DNA of 64,000 nt from Bremerella volcania. Lineage in GTDB: Bacteria > Planctomycetota > Planctomycetia > Pirellulales > Pirellulaceae. The notes below the pieces were generated by a model. It had not been told where the DNA came from. It searched no databases and saw only the letters and a list, made by a program, of their open reading frames with translations. Positions 30,061 to 38,895 of the stretch are shown here, piece after piece (positions within the stretch are counted from its first letter, which is position 1; each line of letters begins with the position of its first letter). The translations under genes were made by a program, and so were the position numbers. The stretch is taken from positions 3,472,001 through 3,536,000 of the forward strand of contig NZ_CP036289.1 in NCBI RefSeq assembly GCF_007748115.1, read 5' to 3'.

Positions 30061-30129
30061 CCACCTAGAAAATCAACTGCTTATCAACCCCCCATTTATA
30101 TCGACTTGGAAATAAAGGTAGAGCGAACC

Positions 30130-30720
30130 ATGCCTCATCAGGGTAAGATCTTTGGAATCGGCCTAAGTCGAACTGGAACGAAAAGCCTTGCGACAGCCCT
30201 GAATCTCCTGGGAATCAAAACAATGTGGTATCCCCAGGATCAAACAACCTACCGAGAATTGATGACGGCTCATTATCGCCTCACGGTTCTCGAGGAGTAC
30301 CAGGCACTTACCGATACGCCAGTAGTTCCTTTCTACCCTCAATTCGATCAAGAATACCCTGGCAGCAAGTTCGTACTTACTATCCGCGATAAAGAGTCGT
30401 GGCTTCGATCGTGCGAGAAGCACTGGCAGAACTCTACGTTTCCACCACAGGAAGTGCCCTTCTGGAGAAAGTACGCGAGTTTTATTGATCTTTGCGTCTA
30501 CGGCTGTAATGCCTTCAATGCAAGTAGGTTTTCCTATGTTTACGATCGCCACGTTGAAGGCGTCCAGAGCTACTTTCACAATCGTCCCGATGACTTACTG
30601 ATCATGAACATATGCGGCGGAGAAGGTTACGACCGACTCTGTGAATTCCTAGACTATCAGCTTCCAGAGAATAGCGAGTTTCCAAAGGTCAACGATTTTA
30701 ACGCAAATCTGCTCCACTGA
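30130..30720 (+). CDS. Sulfotransferase family protein
   Basis: 196 residues from ATG 30130; a frame extends upstream into the IS end but that part cannot be native. The N-terminal GIGLSRTGTKSL is the P-loop-like PAPS-binding segment of the sulfotransferase fold, and KFVLTIRDKESWLRSC matches the second (3'-phosphate) motif. It transfers sulfate from PAPS to an unknown hydroxyl or amine acceptor, probably in the cytoplasm. The IS insertion lies just upstream, and the original promoter or leader from the glycosyltransferase side may be disrupted. Its presence beside a glycosyltransferase suggests sulfated glycan or glycolipid synthesis, the mirror image of the many sulfatases in the window. Confidence 0.82.
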   Translation: MPHQGKIFGIGLSRTGTKSLATALNLLGIKTMWYPQDQTTYRELMTAHYRLTVLEEYQALTDTPVVPFYPQFDQEYPGSKFVLTIRDKESWLRSCEKHWQNSTFPPQEVPFWRKYASFIDLCVYGCNAFNASRFSYVYDRHVEGVQSYFHNRPDDLLIMNICGGEGYDRLCEFLDYQLPENSEFPKVNDFNANLLH

Positions 30721-31311
30721 TAGCGTTGCGTTTCAGGAACCGATGCGGCAAGCACTATCTCTCGTGATATAGATCGAGTCGAAATCATTCGATCAACTAT
30801 TGCCTTCTTCTGTCACTCGTTCTTACAGGCGCGGTAACTCTGGCAGGCCAATTGAGCACTCTCTTAACTGTTCTCTTTCCTGTCGATCGGGTTTCAAGTG
30901 GCAACGACTTCCATAATTGCGCAAGTGTTCGTCTTTTGAGCCAGCAGCATGACCGACTACCAGGTCAGCTAATTTGCCACTTAATAGATTTTTCTCTCCA
31001 GCAATTATCGGGCGATTCGAAGGCGCTGAGTCTGTTATGAATCAGGTATATTACGCACGATATCTACAGGTATTGGTTAATCAAATCACAGCTGTTTTAT
31101 CTATCATCGATTGGCAACAAAAATAAGCTAAATGGAAATAATTTAAAAAACCCTCGGTTTGAAATAATTTTTTCTTGACGGATCGAGAGGGGTATTCCTA
31201 TACTGACGCTCGCTATCCATTGGACTCATACAGTCCACACAAATCTCTTTTTCTCTCTTTTCTACAAAACCGTACTTCGTATTACCCTCATTTCTTTGCG
31301 GAGTAAGTTCC
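30721..31311 (+). other. Intergenic region before the stalk gene
   Basis: 590 bp without a recognised gene. It becomes AT-rich near 31080-31175 and ends in a consensus promoter (listed separately). No RNA gene was seen. Confidence 0.5.
31175..31204 (+). promoter_or_regulatory. Sigma-70-type promoter for the stalk gene
   Basis: TTGACG (31175-31180) and TATACT (31199-31204) with an 18-bp spacer, preceded by an A/T-rich stretch that could act as an UP element, 108 bp before the start codon. Confidence 0.65.
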
Positions 31312-34300
31312 ATGATCGTAAGGTCACGTCAGTGGAAGGCTGCGCGCGCATCGCGGCGGCATCTCATCGAGCAGCTTGAAAGTAGGCAACTCTTTGCAAC
31401 CGACTTTGGGCCCCAAATCGCAGCGGCAGATCAGACTCGAGATGATGCGATTGCGGCAGCGAACTCAACCTTGGCCAACGCCGAGGCATCTGCACAGCAG
31501 ACATATAACACGGCCGAATCAAGTGCCTGGGGCACTTACACTACTGCCGTAGATTCTGCCAATAGCACTTATAACGGTGTCGTGAATCCTGCAAGTACAA
31601 CATATAACGACGCCGTACAAGATGCCAGAAATGCGTTTTCATCCACGGTAGTTTCAGCGGACACTACCTACAGCAATGCTGAATCTACGGCCAGCCAGAC
31701 ATACGAAGATGCGATTACTGACGCCGACGACGACTATAACGCGGCTGTCGCCACGGCGGACACAGATTATTACGTCGCAGAACTGTTAGCCGCGAGTGAC
31801 TACAATTTCGCACTGGATACTGCAGACGCAGACTACAACCAGGCCGTCGCCGATGCCGATCAAGCACTTGATGATGCCATTTTGGTTGCCGACGTCATCT
31901 ATTCACTCGATGAGGCAGATGCATACAACACCTATTTGGCCGATGTTTCCCAGCATCAGCTTGATTATGACGGAACCATTTCAGGGTTGGCGATAACCCG
32001 TGACGATGCCATCACAGTTGCGGAATTGATCTATTCTCTCGACGTCGATCAAGCCTCGACAACACTGAATGATGCCGTTGCGGCAGCGCAGGTCCAGTAT
32101 GACTCGACCGCAGCAGCAGCAGCAAGTGCCCGCGACGCAAGTATCGCCTCGGCCTGGAGCGCTTATGAATCTATCGTTGCGAATGCCTGGTCGACCTACC
32201 AAAGCGGTACGCTTGACGAGAGCTCTACCAACCCGCTCAACCTGGATGTATCCGGAGCTTATCTCAACCAATCAGGCTATGGGGGTGGTGGATATGGTGG
32301 GTACGGCGGTGGTGGATACGGTGGGTACGGCGGTGGTGGATACGGTGGGTACGGCGTAACCGCGCAACAGACATTTGATTCGATCGTTGCATTGGCTTGG
32401 ACTAGTTATAACGCAACGGTCGATCAGGCTTATTTCGACTACGACTTCGCTATCTTTTTGGCAGATGCCGATTACAGCACTGCGGTTTTCAGCGCAGATA
32501 CATCCTACAGCGACGACATTGCGAATGCTCAGGCTGTTCGATCGAATGCCATCACCGCGGCGGATTTGGCCTACTACGCAGCCGCCGATACCGCTCTAAA
32601 CGACCTGAATGCTCAACTGGACAACGCATCCAATACCTATAACGCTGCCGTTGCCGTGGCAAACGCTGCCTATAACCAAGCGGTAGATGATGCCAACGAT
32701 GTCTATGACGCCGCCGTGCTAGACGCCGAGATCGTACGGGTTTCTGCTTATATAACAGCATCGGATGCCTTCAATGCGGCGGAACAAGCGGCGTCGGACG
32801 CCTATGATTCGACCATGGCGGCAGCGGATTCGACACTGAGCGATGCTTCTCAAGCAGCTTCGGATCAATACGACCAAGCCGTATCTGACGCAACCGATGT
32901 CTACAACAATGCCAGAGCGGGTGCTCAAGCAACATACGATTCAGCGGTACAAGCGGCAGGCAATGCGCGCACCAACGCAATCCAGGCAGCACAGAACACG
33001 TTAAACGGAATTCTTGCTCCGGCCGAACAAGCCAAGCAAGACGCTATGAGTACGGCGAATACGGCCTACCAAACAGCGATCAGCGACGCCCAAAGCGACT
33101 ACGATGACGCAGTGGCCGTAGCCCAATCCGACTACGACGACGCAGTAGAAGCAGCTCAAGACGATCTAGAAAGCGCGTTGTCTGGGCCGAATTCCACGCT
33201 TTGGGACGCCAAAGAAACATACGAGGATACGATACAAGATCTCCAGCAACAGGAGATGGACCTCTGGGATGCTTACTGGACCGCGCTCGATGAATACAAT
33301 AATAGCTGCATGAGTGGATATGGTGGCTATGGCGGTTACGGTGGCTATGGCGGATACGGGGGCTATGGCGGCTGTTCGGGAACAGAACCACAACCACCTG
33401 TGTATGACTTCTCTGCCCAATATCAGGCCGCCGAAGATGCCTATCTGGATGCCAAGAAGCAGTTCGCCATTGCCGAGGCAAATGCAAACGTTCCATACAC
33501 ACAAGCGGTTGGTGATGCAGGGGTTGCTTTTACGCAAGCAGAATCTGCCGCCGGCGTTACTTTGGCCACAGACAAAGCAACCGCTGAAACCGATTTAGCC
33601 AAGGCGCAGGAGGCTGCGGATAAGACCTATATCGATACGGTTGCAGGTCCGATGGCCGACTTCAAAGCGTCCACGGCAACGGCGGATGCCAACTACGAGA
33701 AGGCCACTGCCAATGCAACTTCTACCTTCGAAATAGCCGTAGCAGGATTCTTTAATACCTACGAACACACGGTGGCCGACGCCGAAGAGGTCTATACACA
33801 ACAGATCGCCGATGCGGACTATGCCTGGGATATTACCGAGGCGAATGCTGCCGAAACCTATAAGAAGGCGGTAGCCGATGCGGATCATCAACGTGCCTAT
33901 GATGAAGCTGCCGCCGAAGAGACCTATAAGAACTCTGTTGGTGCCGCAGATAGAGCTTGGGTTACTGCAGAAGCTTCTGCGGCGAACACTAGTGACAATG
34001 CCATCGGCGACGCTCAGCAAGTCTACGACAACAGCACGGCCCAGGCTTACGTAGACTATGACAACACATTGGCGAACTTGGAGACGGCCTGGACCAGTTC
34101 GGTCAATGCTGCCGATGTCGCTTATGCTGCCGCAGAAGGCGCTGCGTATCAGTCTTACACCAGCGCAATGAATGCGGCCGAGGTTGTCTATGCTACGGCG
34201 GATGCAAGTGCATACTTGGCCTGGTCGTCGACAGTCTCGTCTGCACAGTCAACACTTGCGACAGAAATCGCCAATGCCGAATTGACCGTAACTGCCGATT

Positions 34301-35952
34301 GGGCCGCCACCGAGGGAACGAATTACGCGGCGTATGTATTGGCAGAAGTCACAGCATGGGTCTCGTTCACCTCGCAGAATAATGCGGCCTGGGAAACCTA
34401 CGACGCAGCGCATGCTAATGCCGAGGTCGATCAGTATATGGCTAACGTCAATGCCACGAATGCCTACTACACCTCGGAAGCTGCTTCGTGGACCGCCCTT
34501 AATAACGATATTGCAAGTGCCTGGAACGCCTACTACAACGGCGAAACGGCTGCTTACATTGCCCAAGTCGCCGCCGATGGTGCGTCATTCTTAACGTACG
34601 CCAGCGCCGAGGCGGCTGCATACCGTGCATACGTTTCAGACGTTGCCGATGCAACAGAGACACGCTCCAACGCGATCGGCGATGCCTATGTAGCCTGGGT
34701 TACTGCGGAAGCGACTGCCGCGACAGCATACTACCAAGCCGTTGCCGATGCCTCGAAGGCTTGGGACTACGCTGAGGCAGAAGCGGACAAGGCCTGGAAG
34801 GTCGCGGTTGCCGACGCCTACAAAACATACTCTTACGATTTGGCAGCGGCCTGGAAGATCCGTCAAAATACGGTGGCCGATGCCAGACTCACATTCGCCC
34901 AGACCATTTGGCCTGCGTGGGTAACTTATAAAGAAACGGTCGCGGATGCCGCGGCGGCTAACATCGACACAGTTCAGCATGCCTATGCTGACTACGCCAA
35001 GGCAACCGCAGCGGCTGCGAAAGCCAAAACGGAAGCCATGGCTCAGCCAACGATCGATAACGCGACGGCCATTGCCCAGGCCGAAGCCACTCGTGCCGTT
35101 ACCCTTTCTGGAATCGACCGGGATCGTGCGGTTGAGAACGCCCAGGACAACATCGCCCTGATTTCTGCCGCTCCGAACACCGACTTTGCTGGTATTGAAC
35201 CGGTTGAGCCAACCAACTGGTGGCAAGCTGCTTGGAATCTGATCAGCAACTGGATCGTAGAGGCGGTTATTGGCATTGGGTTGGCGATCCTCATCGGTGC
35301 TCTTCTGGCGAGTGCTTCCCCAATTATCGTCTTATGTGGTGTCGCTCTCATCGTCGGAGGACTCGTTGCGTGGGGTCTCTATGGGTATGCCGCTGTAACG
35401 AACCGAATGACCGACGGGCAGACGACGTCCCAAGCAGTCCTTGGTGGGATCGCCGACGTAACGCCGGTTTCTCCGATCTACGAAGGTGTCATGAACGAAG
35501 ATATCGCGACAGGCGAAGACTTGAATATGTCCGTTGAGGACCGAGCAAGTCGACTGGGAAGTGGTTTGGGTGCTCTTACTGCCATGTTGGCAGCCAAGCC
35601 TGCGGCTCGCTTCGGAAGCCGGTTTGGCAAGTACATCAACTGCTTCGTCGCGGGAACTGGAATTGTTATGAGTGAGGATGATGAAATCATCATCGCAGAA
35701 GCAGGCGGTCCTAATATGCTGGCCCTCATGGGAACAACATGCATCTCCGTCGGTGTTGCATCGATTCCTCTGGCCTATTACGCAACTCGAAAACGCAAAG
35801 CCTCTCCGAAGGATGTGGATCAATTCTTCGCCAATGACCTGGATGGAGAGTGGGAGGAATTAAATGACTGGCCAGTCGACCCAATCGGAGATGCGATGCT
35901 AGAGCTGGATGCTGAGGCCGAAGCCGATGAGGATCTTCTCGTCTACGCTTAG
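31312..35952 (+). CDS. Giant Ala/Asp/Tyr-repeat surface stalk ending in Hint block A (CFVAGT)
   Basis: 1546 residues, GGAG upstream of the start. The N-terminus SRRHLIEQLESRQLFA is the planctomycete surface-protein motif. Residues about 30-1290 are a monotonous repeat built of short units such as ADxxYxxAVxDA and SDYDDAV, predicted mainly helical, interrupted by two Gly-Tyr-rich hinges at about 324-348 and 668-688. Residues about 1305-1362 carry strongly hydrophobic segments (VEAVIGIGLAILIGALLASAS and LCGVALIVGGLVAWGLYGYA). Then NCFVAGTGIVMSEDDE: Cys1444 begins a Hint-type block A as in polymorphic toxins, followed by another hydrophobic helix (ALMGTTCISVGVASIPLAYYA) and an acidic tail. The remaining Hint motifs are not in this protein but in the two downstream genes. 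Likely role: cell-surface stalk that presents toxins (inference). Composition differs sharply from neighbours. Confidence 0.8.
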   Translation: MIVRSRQWKAARASRRHLIEQLESRQLFATDFGPQIAAADQTRDDAIAAANSTLANAEASAQQTYNTAESSAWGTYTTAVDSANSTYNGVVNPASTTYNDAVQDARNAFSSTVVSADTTYSNAESTASQTYEDAITDADDDYNAAVATADTDYYVAELLAASDYNFALDTADADYNQAVADADQALDDAILVADVIYSLDEADAYNTYLADVSQHQLDYDGTISGLAITRDDAITVAELIYSLDVDQASTTLNDAVAAAQVQYDSTAAAAASARDASIASAWSAYESIVANAWSTYQSGTLDESSTNPLNLDVSGAYLNQSGYGGGGYGGYGGGGYGGYGGGGYGGYGVTAQQTFDSIVALAWTSYNATVDQAYFDYDFAIFLADADYSTAVFSADTSYSDDIANAQAVRSNAITAADLAYYAAADTALNDLNAQLDNASNTYNAAVAVANAAYNQAVDDANDVYDAAVLDAEIVRVSAYITASDAFNAAEQAASDAYDSTMAAADSTLSDASQAASDQYDQAVSDATDVYNNARAGAQATYDSAVQAAGNARTNAIQAAQNTLNGILAPAEQAKQDAMSTANTAYQTAISDAQSDYDDAVAVAQSDYDDAVEAAQDDLESALSGPNSTLWDAKETYEDTIQDLQQQEMDLWDAYWTALDEYNNSCMSGYGGYGGYGGYGGYGGYGGCSGTEPQPPVYDFSAQYQAAEDAYLDAKKQFAIAEANANVPYTQAVGDAGVAFTQAESAAGVTLATDKATAETDLAKAQEAADKTYIDTVAGPMADFKASTATADANYEKATANATSTFEIAVAGFFNTYEHTVADAEEVYTQQIADADYAWDITEANAAETYKKAVADADHQRAYDEAAAEETYKNSVGAADRAWVTAEASAANTSDNAIGDAQQVYDNSTAQAYVDYDNTLANLETAWTSSVNAADVAYAAAEGAAYQSYTSAMNAAEVVYATADASAYLAWSSTVSSAQSTLATEIANAELTVTADWAATEGTNYAAYVLAEVTAWVSFTSQNNAAWETYDAAHANAEVDQYMANVNATNAYYTSEAASWTALNNDIASAWNAYYNGETAAYIAQVAADGASFLTYASAEAAAYRAYVSDVADATETRSNAIGDAYVAWVTAEATAATAYYQAVADASKAWDYAEAEADKAWKVAVADAYKTYSYDLAAAWKIRQNTVADARLTFAQTIWPAWVTYKETVADAAAANIDTVQHAYADYAKATAAAAKAKTEAMAQPTIDNATAIAQAEATRAVTLSGIDRDRAVENAQDNIALISAAPNTDFAGIEPVEPTNWWQAAWNLISNWIVEAVIGIGLAILIGALLASASPIIVLCGVALIVGGLVAWGLYGYAAVTNRMTDGQTTSQAVLGGIADVTPVSPIYEGVMNEDIATGEDLNMSVEDRASRLGSGLGALTAMLAAKPAARFGSRFGKYINCFVAGTGIVMSEDDEIIIAEAGGPNMLALMGTTCISVGVASIPLAYYATRKRKASPKDVDQFFANDLDGEWEELNDWPVDPIGDAMLELDAEAEADEDLLVYA
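32281..32357 (+). repeat. In-gene 24-bp tandem repeat coding Gly-Tyr hinge
   Basis: About three copies of a 24-bp unit (GGTGGTGGATACGGTGGGTA + CGGC) giving GGGYGGYG repeats in the stalk protein. A related Gly-Tyr stretch lies at 33313-33375. Confidence 0.9.
33313..33375 (+). repeat. Second Gly-Tyr hinge repeat
   Basis: Imperfect 12-bp repeats coding GGYGGYGGYGG within the stalk gene. Confidence 0.85.
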
Positions 35953-36002
35953 AGACGAGCAAGTTCCATAACATCCAACACTATTATCCAGGATAAAACG
36001 AA

Positions 36003-37073
36003 ATGAATACCTTTCAAAAATCGATACTCTTATCCGCTCTATGTTGCACCATCGGCGCCGGTTTACTCTTGGCAGGCAGCCGTTCCATAACGCCTAGAGA
36101 GACAGAAGCTACTAAGCCGGTAATTCGCCCGATCGAAAGCGTCCGTTTAGGAGATCGCGTCGACACGTCGGCATCTGCAATTGCCAAGGAGAAGGCCGTC
36201 GCTCCCCTTGCGGAGCGACCCTATTGGGACGCGCTGGAAGTAGATTCCAACTCTTGGAAATCAATCCGCTTTCAACTTGTGAAAGGAAACGAGCTGTTCG
36301 ATATCGAACTTCTCCGCCCTGACGGTTGGTTGCTGGAGAACGGAGTTGCAGTTGGCGGAAAAGTCCACCTGACATTGCCTGAGCAAAGTATTGATGATTG
36401 GGCGGATGTCATCGAGGTCTCCGCCTGCCCTCCGCTCGCAAAAGGAACAGGGCGCGTAGTTACTGGGTTGATAACGCATATCAGGCCTGGTGTTTATGAT
36501 CTCTTTCTGGAAGATGCCCCTGAGTCGATCGGCGTCACAGACAATCATCCGTTTTGGTCTGTCGATCGCCAAGACTTTGTAGTTACCAGCGACCTGATCA
36601 TTGGTGAAAGGCTCGAGGCATTTGGTAGGACTGTCCGAGTTGCGAATCTTGTGTCGCGTTCCGGCGAACACCGGGTATACAACCTGGAAGTCCATCGAGA
36701 CCATATTTATCGAGTGACTTCCCTTGGGATTCTCGTCCATAATGCTTCCTCGAATCCTCATCTGGCTGGCCAAACTCCTCAACCTGGAACCCGGGGAACT
36801 GGCGTCAATCGGGCCCGTGCTGCTGAAGTTGAATTGGTTCAGCGGACTGGGAAGGGAACCAAGGCATGGACACCGGAACAAATCGAGTACATTCAACAGA
36901 ACGGGCGACTTCCACCAGGGCAAGTTGGGCATCATATTAACAATGTCGCCGACTTCCCAGAATGGGCAGGAGACCCTCGCAATATCAAGTTTGTGGACGG
37001 GCAAGCTGGAAACCTTGCGGAACATGGCGGCAATTTCCAGAATAAGACGACTGGTCCATTGATCGATCGTTGA
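36003..37073 (+). CDS. Membrane-anchored Hint (lacking block A) with HNH-type nuclease toxin tip
   Basis: 356 residues. N-terminal transmembrane or signal segment (SILLSALCCTIGAGLLLAG, about 6-24), then a Hint domain about 42-247 that begins at PIESVRLGDRVDT, carries the block-B-like TDNHPFW and ends in LGILVHN with His246-Asn247. The nucleophilic Cys motif that should open a Hint domain is absent here but present at the end of the stalk gene 51 bp upstream. The C-terminal tip (248-356) has WTPEQIEYIQQNGRLPPGQVGHHINNV with His310-His311, GDPRNIKFV and LAEHGGNFQN, a GHH/HNH-ENDO VII-type nuclease pattern of polymorphic toxins. It is followed 29 bp later by a SUKH-type immunity gene. Toxic DNA cleavage and Hint-driven release are inferred from these families. 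Confidence 0.82.
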   Translation: MNTFQKSILLSALCCTIGAGLLLAGSRSITPRETEATKPVIRPIESVRLGDRVDTSASAIAKEKAVAPLAERPYWDALEVDSNSWKSIRFQLVKGNELFDIELLRPDGWLLENGVAVGGKVHLTLPEQSIDDWADVIEVSACPPLAKGTGRVVTGLITHIRPGVYDLFLEDAPESIGVTDNHPFWSVDRQDFVVTSDLIIGERLEAFGRTVRVANLVSRSGEHRVYNLEVHRDHIYRVTSLGILVHNASSNPHLAGQTPQPGTRGTGVNRARAAEVELVQRTGKGTKAWTPEQIEYIQQNGRLPPGQVGHHINNVADFPEWAGDPRNIKFVDGQAGNLAEHGGNFQNKTTGPLIDR

Positions 37074-37102
37074 GAAATAGTCGCTAATCCGAAAGAAGAC
37101 AG

Positions 37103-37570
37103 ATGATAGATTGGGATGGTTTTTTGGCTCGGCTGAAATCGCACCCGAGCCATGGGCATAGGATACTTCCTCCCTGCTCCCCCAGTACCAAGTCCGCAAT
37201 CGAGCAGCAGCTGGGTCCGCTTCCCGAGGACATCAGCCAGATGGTTGATCGGTTTAGCGGTGCCGAGTTATTTGTCGATTTCGCGACAATTTTCCGACTG
37301 ACAGATGATCCGCCGCTTCCTCCACTGGAATGGGCGGTTGAGTGGTGCATTGATGCGATGACCACCAAGTGGCGAGTTGCGGGGACAGGGCGAGAGCAGG
37401 ACTGGGCCTTAGCAATGACGAATTACGGAGGATTGATCCTGCTCGATTCGCAAGGATTAGTCAAAGAATGGGATACAGGTCAGGCAACTTGGTTGAACAA
37501 AGATATTTCCTTACAAGATTGGCTTGACGGTATTATGACTGAAGGTGAATCCCTCATGGAGGATTCATAG
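37103..37570 (+). CDS. SUKH (SMI1/KNR4-like) immunity protein
   Basis: 155 residues, no signal peptide, acidic. The pattern IEQQLGPLPEDISQMVDRFSGAELF fits the SUKH/SMI1 N-terminal motif (E-x-x-LG-x-LP...F-G), and DWALAMTNYGGLILLDSQG fits the strand region that follows. SUKH proteins are the commonest cytoplasmic antidotes to nuclease toxins of polymorphic systems. The position right after the HNH toxin gene makes it the likely cognate antidote. Confidence 0.75.
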   Translation: MIDWDGFLARLKSHPSHGHRILPPCSPSTKSAIEQQLGPLPEDISQMVDRFSGAELFVDFATIFRLTDDPPLPPLEWAVEWCIDAMTTKWRVAGTGREQDWALAMTNYGGLILLDSQGLVKEWDTGQATWLNKDISLQDWLDGIMTEGESLMEDS

Positions 37571-37689
37571 ACCTGCTCGCTTGATCCGAAGGTTTGTATT
37601 CAGGAAACGGTTTTGCGTTCTGGCGCTTTTAAGGCACCGTTCAGCTTCATCGAGTACACCGCCAATGATTACTTTTCGCTACTCTGCTC

Positions 37690-37803
37690 AGGTGTTTACT
37701 GATTCGCTTTGATGCCCAACAACAGTTTATAGGTGATGCTAGGCATGCATCGATCAAAGAAGCACAGGCGTTCAAGGAGTTCAATGTCGAATTGAACGGC
37801 TGA
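37690..37803 (+). pseudogene. Orphan coding fragment between the two toxin cassettes
   Basis: A short open stretch with protein-like composition (LIRFDAQQQFIGDARHASIKE then AQAFKEFNVELNG, stop at 37801-37803) lacks a start and family context. It may be the C-terminal end of a lost immunity gene, consistent with cassette turnover. The rest of the roughly 300-bp gap between 37571 and 37875 shows nothing else. Confidence 0.35.
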
Positions 37804-37875
37804 ACCATTAAGGATGAATTGCCCTTGAGCCCGAGCGGTAACGGTTCCTCAATCAGATCACACCAAGGAAACAAA

Positions 37876-38895
37876 ATGTTTATTTCACGCGCTGCCGGCT
37901 GGTGGGTTACTGGTTGCCTGACTTTGGGAGTTGGCTTGCTATTAGCATCCCAAATGCCAGGTTCCAATGGAGACCCGACAGTTGAAGAACGGATCGTATC
38001 AATCGAAGACGTTCGTCTTGGCGACCGAGTCGACACCGATGCTTCGTCGGTAGCCAAACAACAGGCAATTTCTACTGTCGACCAGCGCCCTTACTGGGAT
38101 TTACAGCCGGTTTCTGCCGATGACTGGAAAGCGGTAAAGCTACAGGTATCCAAAGACGGTGATGTATTTGACGTTCAACTTCTGCGCCCTAATCGGTGGT
38201 TTCTTGAGAACGAAGTGGTCGAAGGAGGGCAAGTTCATCTTGAATTGCCGGAACAAAGTATCGACGATCCTGCAGAAGTGATGCAAATCGGTGATTGTCC
38301 TACCCTGGCACCAGGCCGCGGACGTATCGTTACCGGGCTGATCTCTCATGTTCGTGGCGGAATCCTCAATCTTCACGTTGAAGAGCTCGCCAAACCGATT
38401 GGTGTGACCAGCAATCACCCGTTCTGGTCCGAGGATCGTCAAGCCTTTGTGACCGCAGGCGAACTGAAACCAGGCGAACATCTTCAATCCGGGGACAAAA
38501 CCGTGACCCTCAGGCGAGTCGATGCCGTACCGGGCGAACGTCGCGTCTATAATCTCGAAGTTCACGGAGATCATATTTACCGTGTTAGCTGCCTAGGCAT
38601 TCTGGTCCACAATGCCAGTGCGAAGACCTATCCTAGAGATTACCAAACCAAAAACACCCGACAACAAAGTGCCAACTACAACAGTGAGGGGGAAGCGAGA
38701 GCTTTGGCCCGTCAAAAAGTAGGGAAAAATCCAGTGGATGTAGGCGACAATAAATTGCGGAGCCAGGACGGACGCTGGCAGTATCGTGCCAAGCCAGTCG
38801 ATACTAACCAAAACCATGTCCACCTTGAAAAGCTAGACCCAGTCACCGGCGAGGTACTTGAAAACTGGCATTTAAATTACCCTGAGGGATCATGA
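37876..38895 (+). CDS. Membrane-anchored Hint (lacking block A) with unassigned toxin tip
   Basis: 339 residues; the ATG at 37876 follows AAGGAA. N-terminal hydrophobic segment (WWVTGCLTLGVGLLLASQM), Hint region about 38-246 with VSIEDVRLGDRVDT, TSNHPFW and LGILVHN (His245-Asn246). It aligns end to end with residues 42-247 of the protein at 36003, roughly 60% alike by eye. After HNAS the sequences part completely: this tip (247-339) contains EARALARQKVGKNPVD, KLRSQDGRWQYRAKP, NHVHLEKLDP and TGEVLENWHLNYPEGS. The conserved His-rich end suggests an RNase or nuclease tip of about 90 residues, but I cannot name the family. The stop overlaps the next gene by ATGA, typical for a toxin-immunity pair. 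Confidence 0.8.
   Translation: MFISRAAGWWVTGCLTLGVGLLLASQMPGSNGDPTVEERIVSIEDVRLGDRVDTDASSVAKQQAISTVDQRPYWDLQPVSADDWKAVKLQVSKDGDVFDVQLLRPNRWFLENEVVEGGQVHLELPEQSIDDPAEVMQIGDCPTLAPGRGRIVTGLISHVRGGILNLHVEELAKPIGVTSNHPFWSEDRQAFVTAGELKPGEHLQSGDKTVTLRRVDAVPGERRVYNLEVHGDHIYRVSCLGILVHNASAKTYPRDYQTKNTRQQSANYNSEGEARALARQKVGKNPVDVGDNKLRSQDGRWQYRAKPVDTNQNHVHLEKLDPVTGEVLENWHLNYPEGS

Noticed and set aside
32281-33375. CRISPR-like repeats
   Set aside because: The repeats are coding Gly-Tyr hinges in frame, without spacers.
34636-35226. Long minus-strand frames across the stalk gene
   Set aside because: Low-complexity antisense shadows of the Ala/Asp repeat.
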